64,000 nt of DNA from Acanthosoma haemorrhoidale (taxonomy: Eukaryota; Arthropoda; Insecta; Hemiptera; Acanthosomatidae), in assembly GCA_930367205.1 (NCBI GenBank), contig OV884011.1, forward strand, positions 144,891,937 to 144,955,936. Reading direction: 5' to 3'. Both the position numbers and the translations under genes were made by a program. Below the pieces are notes generated by a model. It ran no database searches, was not told the DNA's origin, and saw only the letters and a list, made by a program, of their open reading frames with translations. Shown here piece by piece: positions 37,213 through 51,039 of this stretch; the first letter of the stretch is position 1, and every line of letters begins with the position of its first letter.

Positions 37213-40200
37213 TTGTATGACTGTGTGAATGCATTTACTTGTTATTAATATCCTGTGCCCAGGTTTTGGTCCGCCATCATGACTGCATCCAGGTTTCGAG
37301 TACAATCTGGATAAAGTCATGGTGACTAGCCAGAAACAGCTGAGACATCAATTATTCAACATTTTCTGAAACACCGATGGATCAACAGTCCAAAGAAAAA
37401 TTCTTCTTTCAGAACCCCGGCCTAGTCTAGAGGAGGGCAGAACGATGCACCGAAAGTAAAAGGCCGAACTACCGACTAAATCAAATTAGAAGAAAAGAAA
37501 CACCAAGGCTATAATGCCGACAGCTGAGATTCTCTGTAAATAAGAAAATTTGTAATAGTATAGCTTTTCACGACTTTTTGAAGTAACAGGCTTTGTAAGC
37601 TTGTCTTTAAACCATGAGTTAACCGTGTTGCATGCATTTATGTGTTATTTATATCCTGTGCTCAGGTCCTGGCACATTTCCAGGTTCTGGTCCGCCATCA
37701 TGACTGCATCCAGGTTTTGAGTACAATCTAGATGAAGTCATGATGACTAACCAGAACCAACTGAGACATCGAAGATTCAACATTCCCTGAGAACCTAATG
37801 GATCAAAAGCCCTAGAAAAGTATATCCAAGGCTGCAAAGGTAACAGTTGGGATTTCCTTTAAATAAGATAGTTTTTATAGTAGTCATGATGTTCTTTGCA
37901 GGTCTTGTAGATGTAAGAGAATTTCTTAGCTTGTCTTTAACGTGTAATTTTACAGTTCTGCATGAATTTATTCGTGTTTTAGCGGCATATCCCGTGCTTT
38001 TTAAGTCTGTTAGAAGTATGAGAATTTGCCTTGGATGCCATTCATTTTTAGAGGTCTTTTTTCGTTTTTAATATTTAGCCTTTTGTAGTTACACGGGTAA
38101 ATGGATTTCTTCTACTATCTGTGCTTAATTTCACCCTTAGGATAAATAGTTGAGGTGTGAAATATCGTTAAAACTCTCAAACCGGTTAAATAATCAGTTT
38201 CGAAGCACTGTGAATGTGATAAAAGTCAATTCATGAAAACGAAATATTTAAAAATGTTTTTCTGAAACACCAAAATTATGAAAATGTTCGTAAATATGTG
38301 GTAAATAATGGTAGATATATTTAAACCAAAAAAAATTAATTATTGTAATCCAAAATATTCCAGATGTTTATCTGGACACTCTAGTCTAGACGTCTGACCT
38401 TGCAATTTTTTCAAGAGAGTTGTATATCTGCATATTTTTAGACCTCAATCGTTTTTAATTATACAATTATAGATTCTCAATAGCTTTATTCTATTTCCTG
38501 TAGCTTGGCTACATTTTATACATGTTATAATAAAAAAATAGCCATAGTAAAGACCTCAATCGTCCCGTATTCATGTACTAGTTGGGACAGGTTGTGTGGT
38601 GGTCTTAGTTACGGTCCGCAAATATAGATGCCCAAACGCTTTTACGCCACATTCCCAGTGTAAAGTGTGTCTTCTCTAGTTATAGTATTCATTATCGGAG
38701 CGGCGTGTTGTGCAGATAAGTTCGGTTAGTTGAACATAAGAATCCAAATGCATTGCGTATGACTGTGTGACTTACTACTTGCCTATTTACGGTGTGAAAA
38801 TCGGTTTCCATTCAATGTCGCTACATCTGTTGTATGATTAGCAGCAAAGCAGGCATTTTTTTAAAATTTCTGATTCCTGCTATGTCAAAATGTAATTAGT
38901 TTTCTTTGGTTTCCCTAGATAACCTTCATTTAGGAAACTCTTCAAATGATTGCTCCTAAACGTTGTATCCAATGTCTTGGCTATAGTATAATCCATGTTA
39001 TTCTTGGCATGGTGGTGAATTTATTTTGGAGACTACCATAGTAGTTTCCTAAGTTGGTTTCTCCGGTGTCTATATTGGTCTGTTCTGTACACGGTTTTTG
39101 TCTTGTTGCGAGAAAATTCGATATTCTCTTCCATATGTAAACCGTATTTCTTTTAAGTGTGTTATTATTCGGAAAGGTTTATGTTTGTTATATTTTGTGG
39201 GATATATTGATTTAGCCATATGGGCTATCGGTTATTTTTTTCTAACATGAGTAACTAGCCTCCTAGTTTTTGTTGGGTTTTCCTGCCTGGCTTGTGTTTT
39301 ATTGCTTTCTCATAGCGAGATGTTTCCCGAGAATAATGGCCTCAGGTATGTTAGGGATCTTTCACTTATAGCCCGACCGAGGTACAAAGACGACCCCAAA
39401 CATTTTTCTTATTTTGTACACACCATTGTTACTAGTTGGTTTATAGGAACAGGTGTTCCCAAGATTATTTTTTGCACTAAAATAAATAATTAACTATAAG
39501 GAAACTGATACAGTTACTGTAGATTAGCTTTATCGGAGTGAAGGTGTGGGGTCAATTATATTAGGATCTACAAGTATAGATATAGGGATAACCAGAATTT
39601 AGCATAAATCGATTTAAATAATACCATTTAGGTTGGCTAACGCCCCTTTATAATAAATATCATAACTCACCAGTTTAATTGTAAATCCAGGATTTTAGTA
39701 CAATCTTGATGAAGTCATGATGACTAACAAGAACCAGCTGAGAGATGGAAGATTCAAAATTTCCAAGACCTCAATAGATCAACCGCCCAAAGGAATATTC
39801 TTCTTTCAGAACTCCGACCCTGTCTAGAGGAGGCAAATCGACGCACTGAAAGAAAACGGCCAAACTAGCGACTAAAGCAAATAAGAAGAAATGCAGCACC
39901 AAGACTTTAATGCCGACAGCTGAAATTCTCCGTAAATATGAAAATGTGTAATACTATAGTATATCAAGCCTGTAAGAAGTAAGATACTTTGTTAGCTTGT
40001 ATCAATCAAATGTCTGTGTTGCATGGATTAATTTGTTATTAATATCCTGTGTCCAGCACCTGGTCCACTATCATGGCTATGTCATGGTTTTGAGTATAAC
40101 CTGGATGAAGTCATGCTGACTAGCCAGAACCAACCGAGACATTGAAAATTCAACATTTCTTTAGACCACAAAGGATCAAAAGCCGAAAGAAAGATTTTTC

Positions 40201-40403
40201 TTTCAAAACCCCGGCCCGGTCTACAATAGGGAGAAACAATGCGCCGAAACTAAACATCCGAACTAGCGACTGAATCAAATTAGAAGATAAGAAACATCAA
40301 GGCTATAAATCTGACAGCTGAAATTCTCCGTAAATAGGAAAATTTGTAATATTATCGCATATCAAGCCTGTTAGAAGTAAGATAATCTGTAAGCTTGTAT
40401 TTA
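37213..40403 (+). repeat. Repeat unit 11, core deleted (3191 bp)
   Basis: The first half is B-like (atttacttg, ccatc, aggctttg). The core then lacks 531 bp at 38825-38828. After the deletion the unit has a T run of seven instead of six near 39234, G in the ttaatttgttatt motif of monomer B, tcatggctatg near 40076 and atctgacag near 40311. These post-deletion markers are shared with unit 12, not with unit 10. Confidence 0.97.
38825..38828. other. Scar of 531-bp deletion in unit 11
   Basis: In a full unit, the two atct tetramers at phases 1613 and 2144 lie 531 bp apart. Here gctacatct runs straight into gttgtatgattagc, so one atct remains. The loss is exactly 531 bp and removes the first tcaggtatgt motif, the T and A runs and the 14-bp palindrome. 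A four-base shared junction is typical of end joining with microhomology or of replication slippage. Confidence 0.95.
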
Positions 40404-43400
40404 TTGTATGACTGTGTGAATGCATTTATTTGTTATTAATATCCTGTGCCCAGGTTTTGGTCCGCTATCATGACTGCATCCAGGTTTCGAGTACAATCTG
40501 GATAAAGTCATGGTGACTAGCCAGAAACAGCTGAGACATCAATTATTCAACATTTTCTGAAACACCGATGGATCAACAGTCCAAAGAAAAATTCTTCTTT
40601 CAGAACCCCGGCCTAGTCTAGAGGAGGGCAGAACGATGCACCGAAAGTAAAAGGCCGAACTACCGACTAAATCAAATTAGAAGAAAAGAAACACCAAGGC
40701 TATAATGCCGACAGCTGAGATTCTCTGTAAATAAGAAAATTTGTAATAGTATAGCTTTTCACGACTTTTTGAAGTAACAGGATTTGTAAGCTTGTCTTTA
40801 AACCATGAGTTAACCGTGTTGCATGCATTTATGTGTTATTTATATCCTGTGCTCAGGTCCTGGCACATTTCCAGGTTCTGGTCCGCCATCATGACTGCAT
40901 CCAGGTTTTGAGTACAATCTAGATGAAGTCATGATGACTAACCAGAACCAACTGAGACATCGAAGATTCAACATTCCCTGAGAACCTAATGGATCAAAAG
41001 CCCTAGAAAAGTATATCCAAGGCTGCAAAGGTAACAGTTGGGATTTCCTTTAAATAAGATAGTTTTTATAGTAGTCATGATGTTCTTTGCAGGTCTTGTA
41101 GATGTAAGAGAATTTCTTAGCTTGTCTTTAACGTGTAATTTTACAGTTCTGCATGAATTTATTCGTGTTTTAGCGGCATATCCCGTGCTTTTTAAGTCTG
41201 TTAGAAGTATGAGAATTTGCCTTGGATGCCATTCATTTTTAGAGGTCTTTTTTCGTTTTTAATATTTAGCCTTTTGTAGTTACACGGGTAAATGGATTTC
41301 TTCTACTATCTGTGCTTAATTTCACCCTTAGGATAAATAGTTGAGGTGTGAAATATCGTTAAAACTCTCAAACCGGTTAAATAATCAGTTTCGAAGCACT
41401 GTGAATGTGATAAAAGTCAATTCATGAAAACGAAATATTTAAAAATGTTTTTCTGAAACACCAAAATTATGAAAATGTTCGTAAATATGTGGTAAATAAT
41501 GGTAGATATATTTAAACCAAAAAAAATTAATTATTGTAATCCAAAATATTCCAGATGTTTATCTGGACACTCTAGTCTAGACGTCTGACCTTGCAATTTT
41601 TTCAAGAGAGTTGTATATCTGCATATTTTTAGACCTCAATCGTTTTTAATTATACAATTATAGATTCTCAATAGCTTTATTCTATTTCCTGTAGCTTGGC
41701 TACATTTTATACATGTTATAATAAAAAAATAGCCATAGTAAAGACCTCAATCGTCCCGTATTCATGTACTAGTTGGGACAGGTTGTGTGGTGGTCTTAGT
41801 TACGGTCCGCAAATATAGATGCCCAAACGCTTTTACGCCACATTCCCAGTGTAAAGTGTGTCTTCTCTAGTTATAGTATTCATTATCGGAGCGGCGTGTT
41901 GTGCAGATAAGTTCGGTTAGTTGAACATAAGAATCCAAATGCATTGCGTATGACTGTGTGACTTACTACTTGCCTATTTACGGTGTGAAAATCGGTTTCC
42001 ATTCAATGTCGCTACATCTGTTGTATGATTAGCAGCAAAGCAGGCATTTTTTTAAAATTTCTGATTCCTGCTATGTCAAAATGTAATTAGTTTTCTTTGG
42101 TTTCCCTAGATAACCTTCATTTAGGAAACTCTTCAAATGATTGCTCCTAAACGTTGTATCCAATGTCTTGGCTATAGTATAATCCATGTTATTCTTGGCA
42201 TGGTGGTGAATTTATTTTGGAGACTACCATAGTAGTTTCCTAAGTTGGTTTCTCCGGTGTCTATATTGGTCTGTTCTGTACACGGTTTTTGTCTTGTTGC
42301 GAGAAAATTCGATATTCTCTTCCATATGTAAACCGTATTTCTTTTAAGTGTGTTATTATTCGGAAAGGTTTATGTTTGTTATATTTTGTGGGATATATTG
42401 ATTTAGCCATATGGGCTATCGGTTATTTTTTTCTAACATGAGTAACTAGCCTCCTAGTTTTTGTTGGGTTTTCCTGCCTGGCTTGTGTTTTATTGCTTTC
42501 TCATAGCGAGATGTTTCCCGAGAATAATGGCCTCAGGTATGTTAGGGATCTTTCACTTATAGCCCGACCGAGGTACAAAGACGACCCCAAACATTTTTCT
42601 TATTTTGTACACACCATTGTTACTAGTTGGTTTATAGGAACAGGTGTTCCCAAGATTATTTTTTGCACTAAAATAAATAATTAACTATAAGGAAACTGAT
42701 ACAGTTACTGTAGATTAGCTTTATCGGAGTGAAGGTGTGGGGTCAATTATATTAGGATCTACAAGTATAGATATAGGGATAACCAGAATTTAGCATAAAT
42801 CGATTTAAATAATACCATTTAGGTTGGCTAACGCCCCTTTATAATAAATATCATAACTCACCAGTTTAATTGTAAATCCAGGATTTTAGTACAATCTTGA
42901 TGAAGTCATGATGACTAACAAGAACCAGCTGAGAGATGGAAGATTCAAAATTTCCAAGACCTCAATAGATCAACCGCCCAAAGGAATATTCTTCTTTCAG
43001 AACTCCGACCCTGTCTAGAGGAGGCAAATCGACGCACTGAAAGAAAACGGCCAAACTAGCGACTAAAGCAAATAAGAAGAAATGCAGCACCAAGACTTTA
43101 ATGCCGACAGCTGAAATTCTCCGTAAATATGAAAATGTGTAATACTATAGTATATCAAGCCTGTAAGAAGTAAGATACTTTGTTAGCTTGTATCAATCAA
43201 ATGTCTGTGTTGCATGGATTAATTTGTTATTAATATCCTGTGTCCAGCACCTGGTCCACTATCATGGCTATGTCATGGTTTTGAGTATAACCTGGATGAA
43301 GTCATGCTGACTAGCCAGAACCAACCGAGACATTGAAAATTCAACATTTCTTTAGACCACAAAGGATCAAAAGCCGAAAGAAAGATTTTTCTTTCAAAAC

Positions 43401-43594
43401 CCCGGCCCGGTCTACAATAGGGAGAAACAATGCGCCGAAACTAAACATCCGAACTAGCGACTGAATCAAATTAGAAGATAAGAAACATCAAGGCTATAAA
43501 TCTGACAGCTGAAATTCTCCGTAAATAGGAAAATTTGTAATATTATCGCATATCAAGCCTGTTAGAAGTAAGATAATCTGTAAGCTTGTATTTA
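40404..43594 (+). repeat. Repeat unit 12, core deleted (3191 bp)
   Basis: Carries the identical 531-bp deletion and the same linked markers as unit 11. Its first half has ctatc at phase 65 and A at 40782 (aggatttg), both shared with the first half of unit 13. Units 11 and 12 therefore look like a recent tandem duplication of one deleted unit. Confidence 0.97.
42016..42019. other. Scar of 531-bp deletion in unit 12
   Basis: Same junction at the same phase (1613) as in unit 11. The identical breakpoints and shared flanking markers imply that a single deletion was later duplicated along with its unit, rather than two independent events. Confidence 0.95.
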
Positions 43595-46500
43595 TTGTAT
43601 GACTGTGTGAATGCATTTATTTGTTATTAATATCCTGTGCCCAGGTTTTGGTCCGCTATCATGACTGCATCCAGGTTTCGAGTACAATCTGGATAAAGTC
43701 ATGGTGACTAGCCAGAAACAGCTGAGACATCAATTATTCAACATTTTCTGAAACACCGATGGATCAACAGTCCAAAGAAAAATTCTTCTTTCAGAACCCC
43801 GGCCTAGTCTAGAGGAGGGCAGAACGATGCACCGAAAGTAAAAGGCCGAACTACCGACTAAATCAAATTAGAAGAAAAGAAACACCAAGGCTATAATGCC
43901 GACAGCTGAGATTCTCTGTAAATAAGAAAATTTGTAATAGTATAGCTTTTCACGACTTTTTGAAGTAACAGGATTTGTAAGCTTGTCTTTAAACCATGAG
44001 TTAACCGTGTTGCATGCATTTATGTGTTATTTATATCCTGTGCTCAGGTCCTGGCACATTTCCAGGTTCTGGTCCGCCATCATGACTGCATCCAGGTTTT
44101 GAGTACAATCTAGATGAAGTCATGATGACTAACCAGAACCAACTGAGACATCGAAGATTCAACATTCCCTGAGAACCTAATGGATCAAAAGCCCTAGAAA
44201 AGTATATCCAAGGCTGCAAAGGTAACAGTTGGGATTTCCTTTAAATAAGATAGTTTTTATAGTAGTCATGATGTTCTTTGCAGGTCTTGTAGATGTAAGA
44301 GAATTTCTTAGCTTGTCTTTAACGTGTAATTTTACAGTTCTGCATGAATTTATTCGTGTTTTAGCGGCATATCCCGTGCTTTTTAAGTCTGTTAGAAGTA
44401 TGAGAATTTGCCTTGGATGCCATTCATTTTTAGAGGTCTTTTTTCGTTTTTAATATTTAGCCTTTTGTAGTTACACGGGTAAATGGATTTCTTCTACTAT
44501 CTGTGCTTAATTTCACCCTTAGGATAAATAGTTGAGGTGTGAAATATCGTTAAAACTCTCAAACCGGTTAAATAATCAGTTTCGAAGCACTGTGAATGTG
44601 ATAAAAGTCAATTCATGAAAACGAAATATTTAAAAATGTTTTTCTGAAACACCAAAATTATGAAAATGTTCGTAAATATGTGGTAAATAATGGTAGATAT
44701 ATTTAAACCAAAAAAAATTAATTATTGTAATCCAAAATATTCCAGATGTTTATCTGGACACTCTAGTCTAGACGTCTGACCTTGCAATTTTTTCAAGAGA
44801 GTTGTATATCTGCATATTTTTAGACCTCAATCGTTTTTAATTATACAATTATAGATTCTCAATAGCTTTATTCTATTTCCTGTAGCTTGGCTACATTTTA
44901 TACATGTTATAATAAAAAAATAGCCATAGTAAAGACCTCAATCGTCCCGTATTCATGTACTAGTTGGGACAGGTTGTGTGGTGGTCTTAGTTACGGTCCG
45001 CAAATATAGATGCCCAAACGCTTTTACGCCACATTCCCAGTGTAAAGTGTGTCTTCTCTAGTTATAGTATTCATTATCGGAGCGGCGTGTTGTGCAGATA
45101 AGTTCGGTTAGTTGAACATAAGAATCCAAATGCATTGCGTATGACTGTGTGACTTACTACTTGCCTATTTACGGTGTGAAAATCGGTTTCCATTCAATGT
45201 CGCTACATCTTATCAGGTATGTGAACATATTTATTTGGGTATTTCTAGTCTAGGTTTACAAAGTGAAATTAAATATGTGAGTTTTAACATGGATCATGCT
45301 AAAAGGTGTGTGTTGGAAATATGCTTACTCTCCATGTATGGTTGACAATTGCTGTAAATATGCAAATGTAATATATTAGTGATTTTGTCAGATGCATCTC
45401 TTCAGTTAACGGTGTGCGGTTATTTTTATTTTAAAAGTATATGAGCGTTTTTTTTTTTTTGTTTGAATATATTAAAATAGTTTACTAATTCATACTAACT
45501 TTAAAATTCACGTAGCAATAATTTGTCGACTAAAAAAAAAATTGAGCAAATATTTGCTTATCTGCCTTCGAATCACAAGTATTAATAATTTGTTCGTTAT
45601 TTACAATTTTAAAACGTGTAGAATGTGGTCCATGGAAGTTTGCAAATGAAATTCATATTATTACTTATTTGTATTCAAGATAATATTTGTCTAAAACTGC
45701 TGGAACAAAGAAGGGAATATTTACATTCCAGGAGGGGATCTGTTGTATGATTAGCAGCAAAGCAGGCATTTTTTTAAAATTTCTGATTCCTGCTATGTCA
45801 AAATGTAATTAGTTTTCTTTGGTTTTCCTAGATAACCTTCATTTAGGAAACTCTTCAAATGATTGCTCCTAAACGTTGTATCCAATGTCTTGGCTATAGT
45901 ATAATCCATGTTATTCTTGGCATGGTGGTGAATTTATTTTGGAGACTACCATAGTAGTTTCCTAAGTTGGTTTCTCCGGTGTCTATATTGGTCTGTTCTG
46001 TACACGGTTTTTGTCTTGTTGCGAGAAAATTCGATATTCTCTTCCATATGTAAACCGTATTTCTTTTAAGTGTGTTATTATTCGGAAAGGTTTATGTTTG
46101 TTATATTTTGTGGGATATATTGATTTAGCCATATGGGCTATCGGTTATTTTTTCTAACATGAGTAACTAGCCTCCTAGTTTTTGTTGGGTTTTCCTGCCT
46201 GGCTTGTGTTTTATTGTTTTCTCATAGCGAGATGTTTCCCGAGAATAATGGCCTCAGGTATGTTAGGGATCTTTCACTTATAGCCCGACCGAGGTACAAA
46301 GACGACCCCAAACATTTTTCTTATTTTGTACACACCATTGTTACTAGTTGGTTTATAGGAACAGGTGTTCCCAAGATTATTTTTTGCACTAAAATAAATA
46401 ATTAACTATAAGGAAACTGATACAGTTACTGTAGATTAGCTTTATCGGAGTGAAGGTGTGGGGTCAATTATATTAGGATCTACAAGTATAGATATAGGGA

Positions 46501-47315
46501 TAACCAGAATTTAGCATAAATCGATTTAAATAATACCATTTAGGTTGGCTAACGCCCCTTTATAATAAATATCATAACTCACCAGTTTAATTGTAAATCC
46601 AGGATTTTAGTACAATCTTGATGAAGTCATGATGACTAACAAGAACCAGCTGAGAGATGGAAGATTCAAAATTTCCAAGACCTCAATAGATCAACCGCCC
46701 AAAGGAATATTCTTCTTTCAGAACTCCGACCCTGTCTAGAGGAGGCAAATCGACGCACTGAAAGAAAACGGCCAAACTAGCGACTAAAGCAAATAAGAAG
46801 AAATGCAGCACCAAGACTTTAATGCCGACAGCTGAAATTCTCCGTAAATATGAAAATGTGTAATACTATAGTATATCAAGCCTGTAAGAAGTAAGATACT
46901 TTGTTAGCTTGTATCAATCAAATGTCTGTGTTGCATGGATTAATTTGTTATTAATATCCTGTGTCCAGCACCTGGTCCACTATCATGACTATGTCATGGT
47001 TTTGAGTATAACCTGGATGAAGTCATGCTGACTAGCCAGAACCAACCGAGACATTGAAAATTCAACATTTCTTTAGACCACAAAGGTTTAAAAGCCGAAA
47101 GAAAGATTTTTCTTTCAAAACCCCGGCCCGGTCTACAATAGGGAGCAACAATGCGCCGAAACTAAACATCCGAACTAGCGACTAAATCAAATTAGAAGAT
47201 AAGAAACATCAAGGCTATAAATCCGACAGCTGAAATTCTCCGTAAATAGGAAAAGTTGTAATATTATCACATATCAAGCCTGTTAGAAGTAAGATAATCT
47301 GTAAGCTTGTATTTA
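43595..47315 (+). repeat. Repeat unit 13, mosaic (3721 bp)
   Basis: The first part matches unit 12 (ctatc, A at 43973) and lacks the C-subfamily markers at about 44584 and 44761. From 45387 onward it is C-like: gtcag for cgcag, gcgt for gcgg before a 13-base T run, ggttttcc, ttgttttctc, aaaggttta, gggagcaac and aaaagttg. The 531-bp segment is present. The switch therefore lies between about 44761 and 45387. Confidence 0.96.
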
Positions 47316-50300
47316 TTGTATGACTGTGTGAATGCATTTATTTGTTATTAATATCCTGTGCCCAACTTTTGGTCCGCCGTCATGACTGCATCCAGGTTTC
47401 GAGTACAATCTGGATAAAGTCATGGTGACTAGCCAGAAACAGCTGAGACATCAATTATTCAACATTTTCTGAAACACCGATGGATCAACAGTCCAAAGAA
47501 AAATTCTTCTTTCAGAACCCCGGCCTAGTCTAGAGGAGGGCAGAACGATGCACCGAAAGTAAAAGGCCGAACTACCGACTAAATCAAATTAGAAGAAAAG
47601 AAACACCAAGGCTATAATGCCGACAGCTGAGATTCTCTGTAAATAAGAAAATTTGTAATAGTATAGCTTTTCACGACTTTTTGAAGTAACAGGCTTTGTA
47701 AGCTTGTCTTTAAACCATGAGTTAACCGTGTTGCATGCATTTATGTGTTATTTATATCCTGTGCTCAGGTCCTGGCACATTTCCAGGTTCTGGTCCGCCA
47801 TCATGACTGCATCCAGGTTTTGAGTACAATCTAGATGAAGTCATGATGACTAACCAGAACCAACTGAGACATCGAAGATTCAACATTCCCTGAGAACCTA
47901 ATGGATCAAAAGCCCTAGAAAAGTATATCCAAGGCTGCAAAGGTAACAGTTGGGATTTCCTTTAAATAAGATAGTTTTTATAGTAGTCATGATGTTCTTT
48001 GCAGGTCTTGTAGATGTAAGAGAATTTCTTAGCTTGTCTTTAACGTGTAATTTTACAGTTCTGCATGAATTTATTCGTGTTTTAGCGGCATATCCCGTGC
48101 TTTTTAAGTCTGTTAGAAGTATGAGAATTTGCCTTGGATGCCATTCATTTTTAGAGGTCTTTTTTCGTTTTTAATATTTAGCCTTTTGTAGTTACACGGG
48201 TAAATGGATTTCTTCTACTATCTGTGCTTAATTTCACCCTTAGGATAAATAGTTGAGGTGTGAAATATCGTTAAAACTCTCAAACCGGTTAAATAATCAG
48301 TTTCGGAGCACTGTGAATGTGATAAAAGTCAATTCATGAAAACGAAATATTTAAAAATGTTTTTCTGAAACACCAAAATTATGAAAATGTTCGTAAATAT
48401 GTGGTAAATAATGGTAGATATATTTAAACCAAAAAAAATTAATTATTGTAATCCAAAATATTCCAGATGTTTATCTGGACACTCCTCTAGTCTAGACGTC
48501 TGACCTTGCAATTTTTTCAAGAGAGTTGTATATCTGCATATTTTTAGACCTCAATCGTTTTTAATTATACAATTATAGATTCTCAATAGCTTTATTCTAT
48601 TTCCTGTAGCTTGGCTACATTTTATACATGTTATAATAAAAAAATAGCCATAGTAAAGACCTCAATCGTCCCGTATTCATGTACTAGTTGGGACAGGTTG
48701 TGTGGTGGTCTTAGTTACGGTCCGCAAATATAGATGCCCAAACGCTTTTACGCCACATTCCCAGTGTAAAGTGTGTCTTCTCTAGTTATAGTATTCATTA
48801 TCGGAGCGGCGTGTTGTGCAGATAAGTTCGGTTAGTTGAACATAAGAATCCAAATGCATTGCGTATGACTGTGTGACTTACTACTTGCCTATTTACGGTG
48901 TGAAAATCGGTTTCCATTCAATGTCGCTACATCTTATCAGGTATGTGAACATATTTATTTGGGTATTTCTAGTCTAGGTTTACAAAGTGAAATTAAATAT
49001 GTGAGTTTTAACATGGATCATGCTAAAAGGTGTGTGTTGGAAATATGCTTACTCTCCATGTATGGTTGACAATTGCTGTAAATATGCAAATGTAATATAT
49101 TAGTGATTTTGTCAGATGCATCTCTTCAGTTAACGGTGTGCGGTTATTTTTATTTTAAAAGTATATGAGCGTTTTTTTTTTTTTGTTTGAATATATTAAA
49201 ATAGTTTACTAATTCATACTAACTTTAAAATTCACGTAGCAATAATTTGTCGACTAAAAAAAAAATTGAGCAAATATTTGCTTATCTGCCTTCGAATCAC
49301 AAGTATTAATAATTTGTTCGTTATTTACAATTTTAAAACGTGTAGAATGTGGTCCATGGAAGTTTGCAAATGAAATTCATATTATTACTTATTTGTATTC
49401 AAGATAATATTTGTCTAAAACTGCTGGAACAAAGAAGGGAATATTTACATTCCAGGAGGGGATCTGTTGTATGATTAGCAGCAAAGCAGGCATTTTTTTA
49501 AAATTTCTGATTCCTGCTATGTCAAAATGTAATTAGTTTTCTTTGGTTTTCCTAGATAACCTTCATTTAGGAAACTCTTCAAATGATTGCTCCTAAACGT
49601 TGTATCCAATGTCTTGGCTATAGTATAATCCATGTTATTCTTGGCATGGTGGTGAATTTATTTTGGAGACTACCATAGTAGTTTCCTAAGTTGGTTTCTC
49701 CGGTGTCTATATTGGTCTGTTCTGTACACGGTTTTTGTCTTGTTGCGAGAAAATTCGATATTCTCTTCCATATGTAAACCGTATTTCTTTTAAGTGTGTT
49801 ATTATTCGGAAAGGTTTATGTTTGTTATATTTTGTGGGATATATTGATTTAGCCATATGGGCTATCGGTTATTTTTTCTAACATGAGTAACTAGCCTCCT
49901 AGTTTTTGTTGGGTTTTCCTGCCTGGCTTGTGTTTTATTGTTTTCTCATAGCGAGATGTTTCCCGAGAATAATGGCCTCAGGTATGTTAGGGATCTTTCA
50001 CTTATAGCCCGACCGAGGTACAAAGACGACCCCAAACATTTTTCTTATTTTGTACACACCATTGTTACTAGTTGGTTTATAGGAACAGGTGTTCCCAAGA
50101 TTATTTTTTGCACTAAAATAAATAATTAACTATAAGGAAACTGATACAGTTACTGTAGATTAGCTTTATCGGAGTGAAGGTGTGGGGTCAATTATATTAG
50201 GATCTACAAGTATAGATATAGGGATAACCAGAATTTAGCATAAATCGATTTAAATAATACCATTTAGGTTGGCTAACGCCCCTTTATAATAAATATCATA

Positions 50301-51039
50301 ACTCACCAGTTTAATTGTAAATCCAGGATTTTAGTACAATCTTGATGAAGTCATGATGACTAACAAGAACCAGCTGAGAGATGGAAGATTCAAAATTTCC
50401 AAGACCTCAATAGATCAACCGCCCAAAGGAATATTCTTCTTTCAGAACTCCGACCCTGTCTAGAGGAGGCAAATCGACGCACTGAAAGAAAACGGCCAAA
50501 CTAGCGACTAAAGCAAATAAGAAGAAATGCAGCACCAAGACTTTAATGCCGACAGCTGAAATTCTCCGTAAATATGAAAATGTGTAATACTATAGTATAT
50601 CAAGCCTGTAAGAAGTAAGATACTTTGTTAGCTTGTATCAATCAAATGTCTGTGTTGCATGGATTAATTTGTTATTAATATCCTGTGTCCAGCACCTGGT
50701 CCACTATCATGACTATGTCATGGTTTTGAGTATAACCTGGATGAAGTCATGCTGACTAGCCAGAACCAACCGAGACATTGAAAATTCAACATTTCTTTAG
50801 ACCACAAAGGTTTAAAAGCCGAAAGAAAGATTTTTCTTTCAAAACCCCGGCCCGGTCTACAATAGGGAGCAACAATGCGCCGAAACTAAACATCCGAACT
50901 AGCGACTAAATCAAATTAGAAGATAAGAAACATCAAGGCTATAAATCCGACAGCTGAAATTCTCCGTAAATAGGAAAAGTTGTAATATTATCACATATCA
51001 AGCCTGTTAGAAGTAAGATAATCTGTAAGCTTGTATTTA
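47316..51039 (+). repeat. Repeat unit 14, C subfamily (3724 bp)
   Basis: Has the full C-subfamily set: cccaactttt and ccgccgtc near the start, cggagcac near 48305, a 3-bp insertion (actcctctag) at about 48484, gtcag, gcgt plus T run, and aaaggttta. It has ttaacgg and ggttttcc like unit 13. The 3-bp insertion explains the length. Confidence 0.97.
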
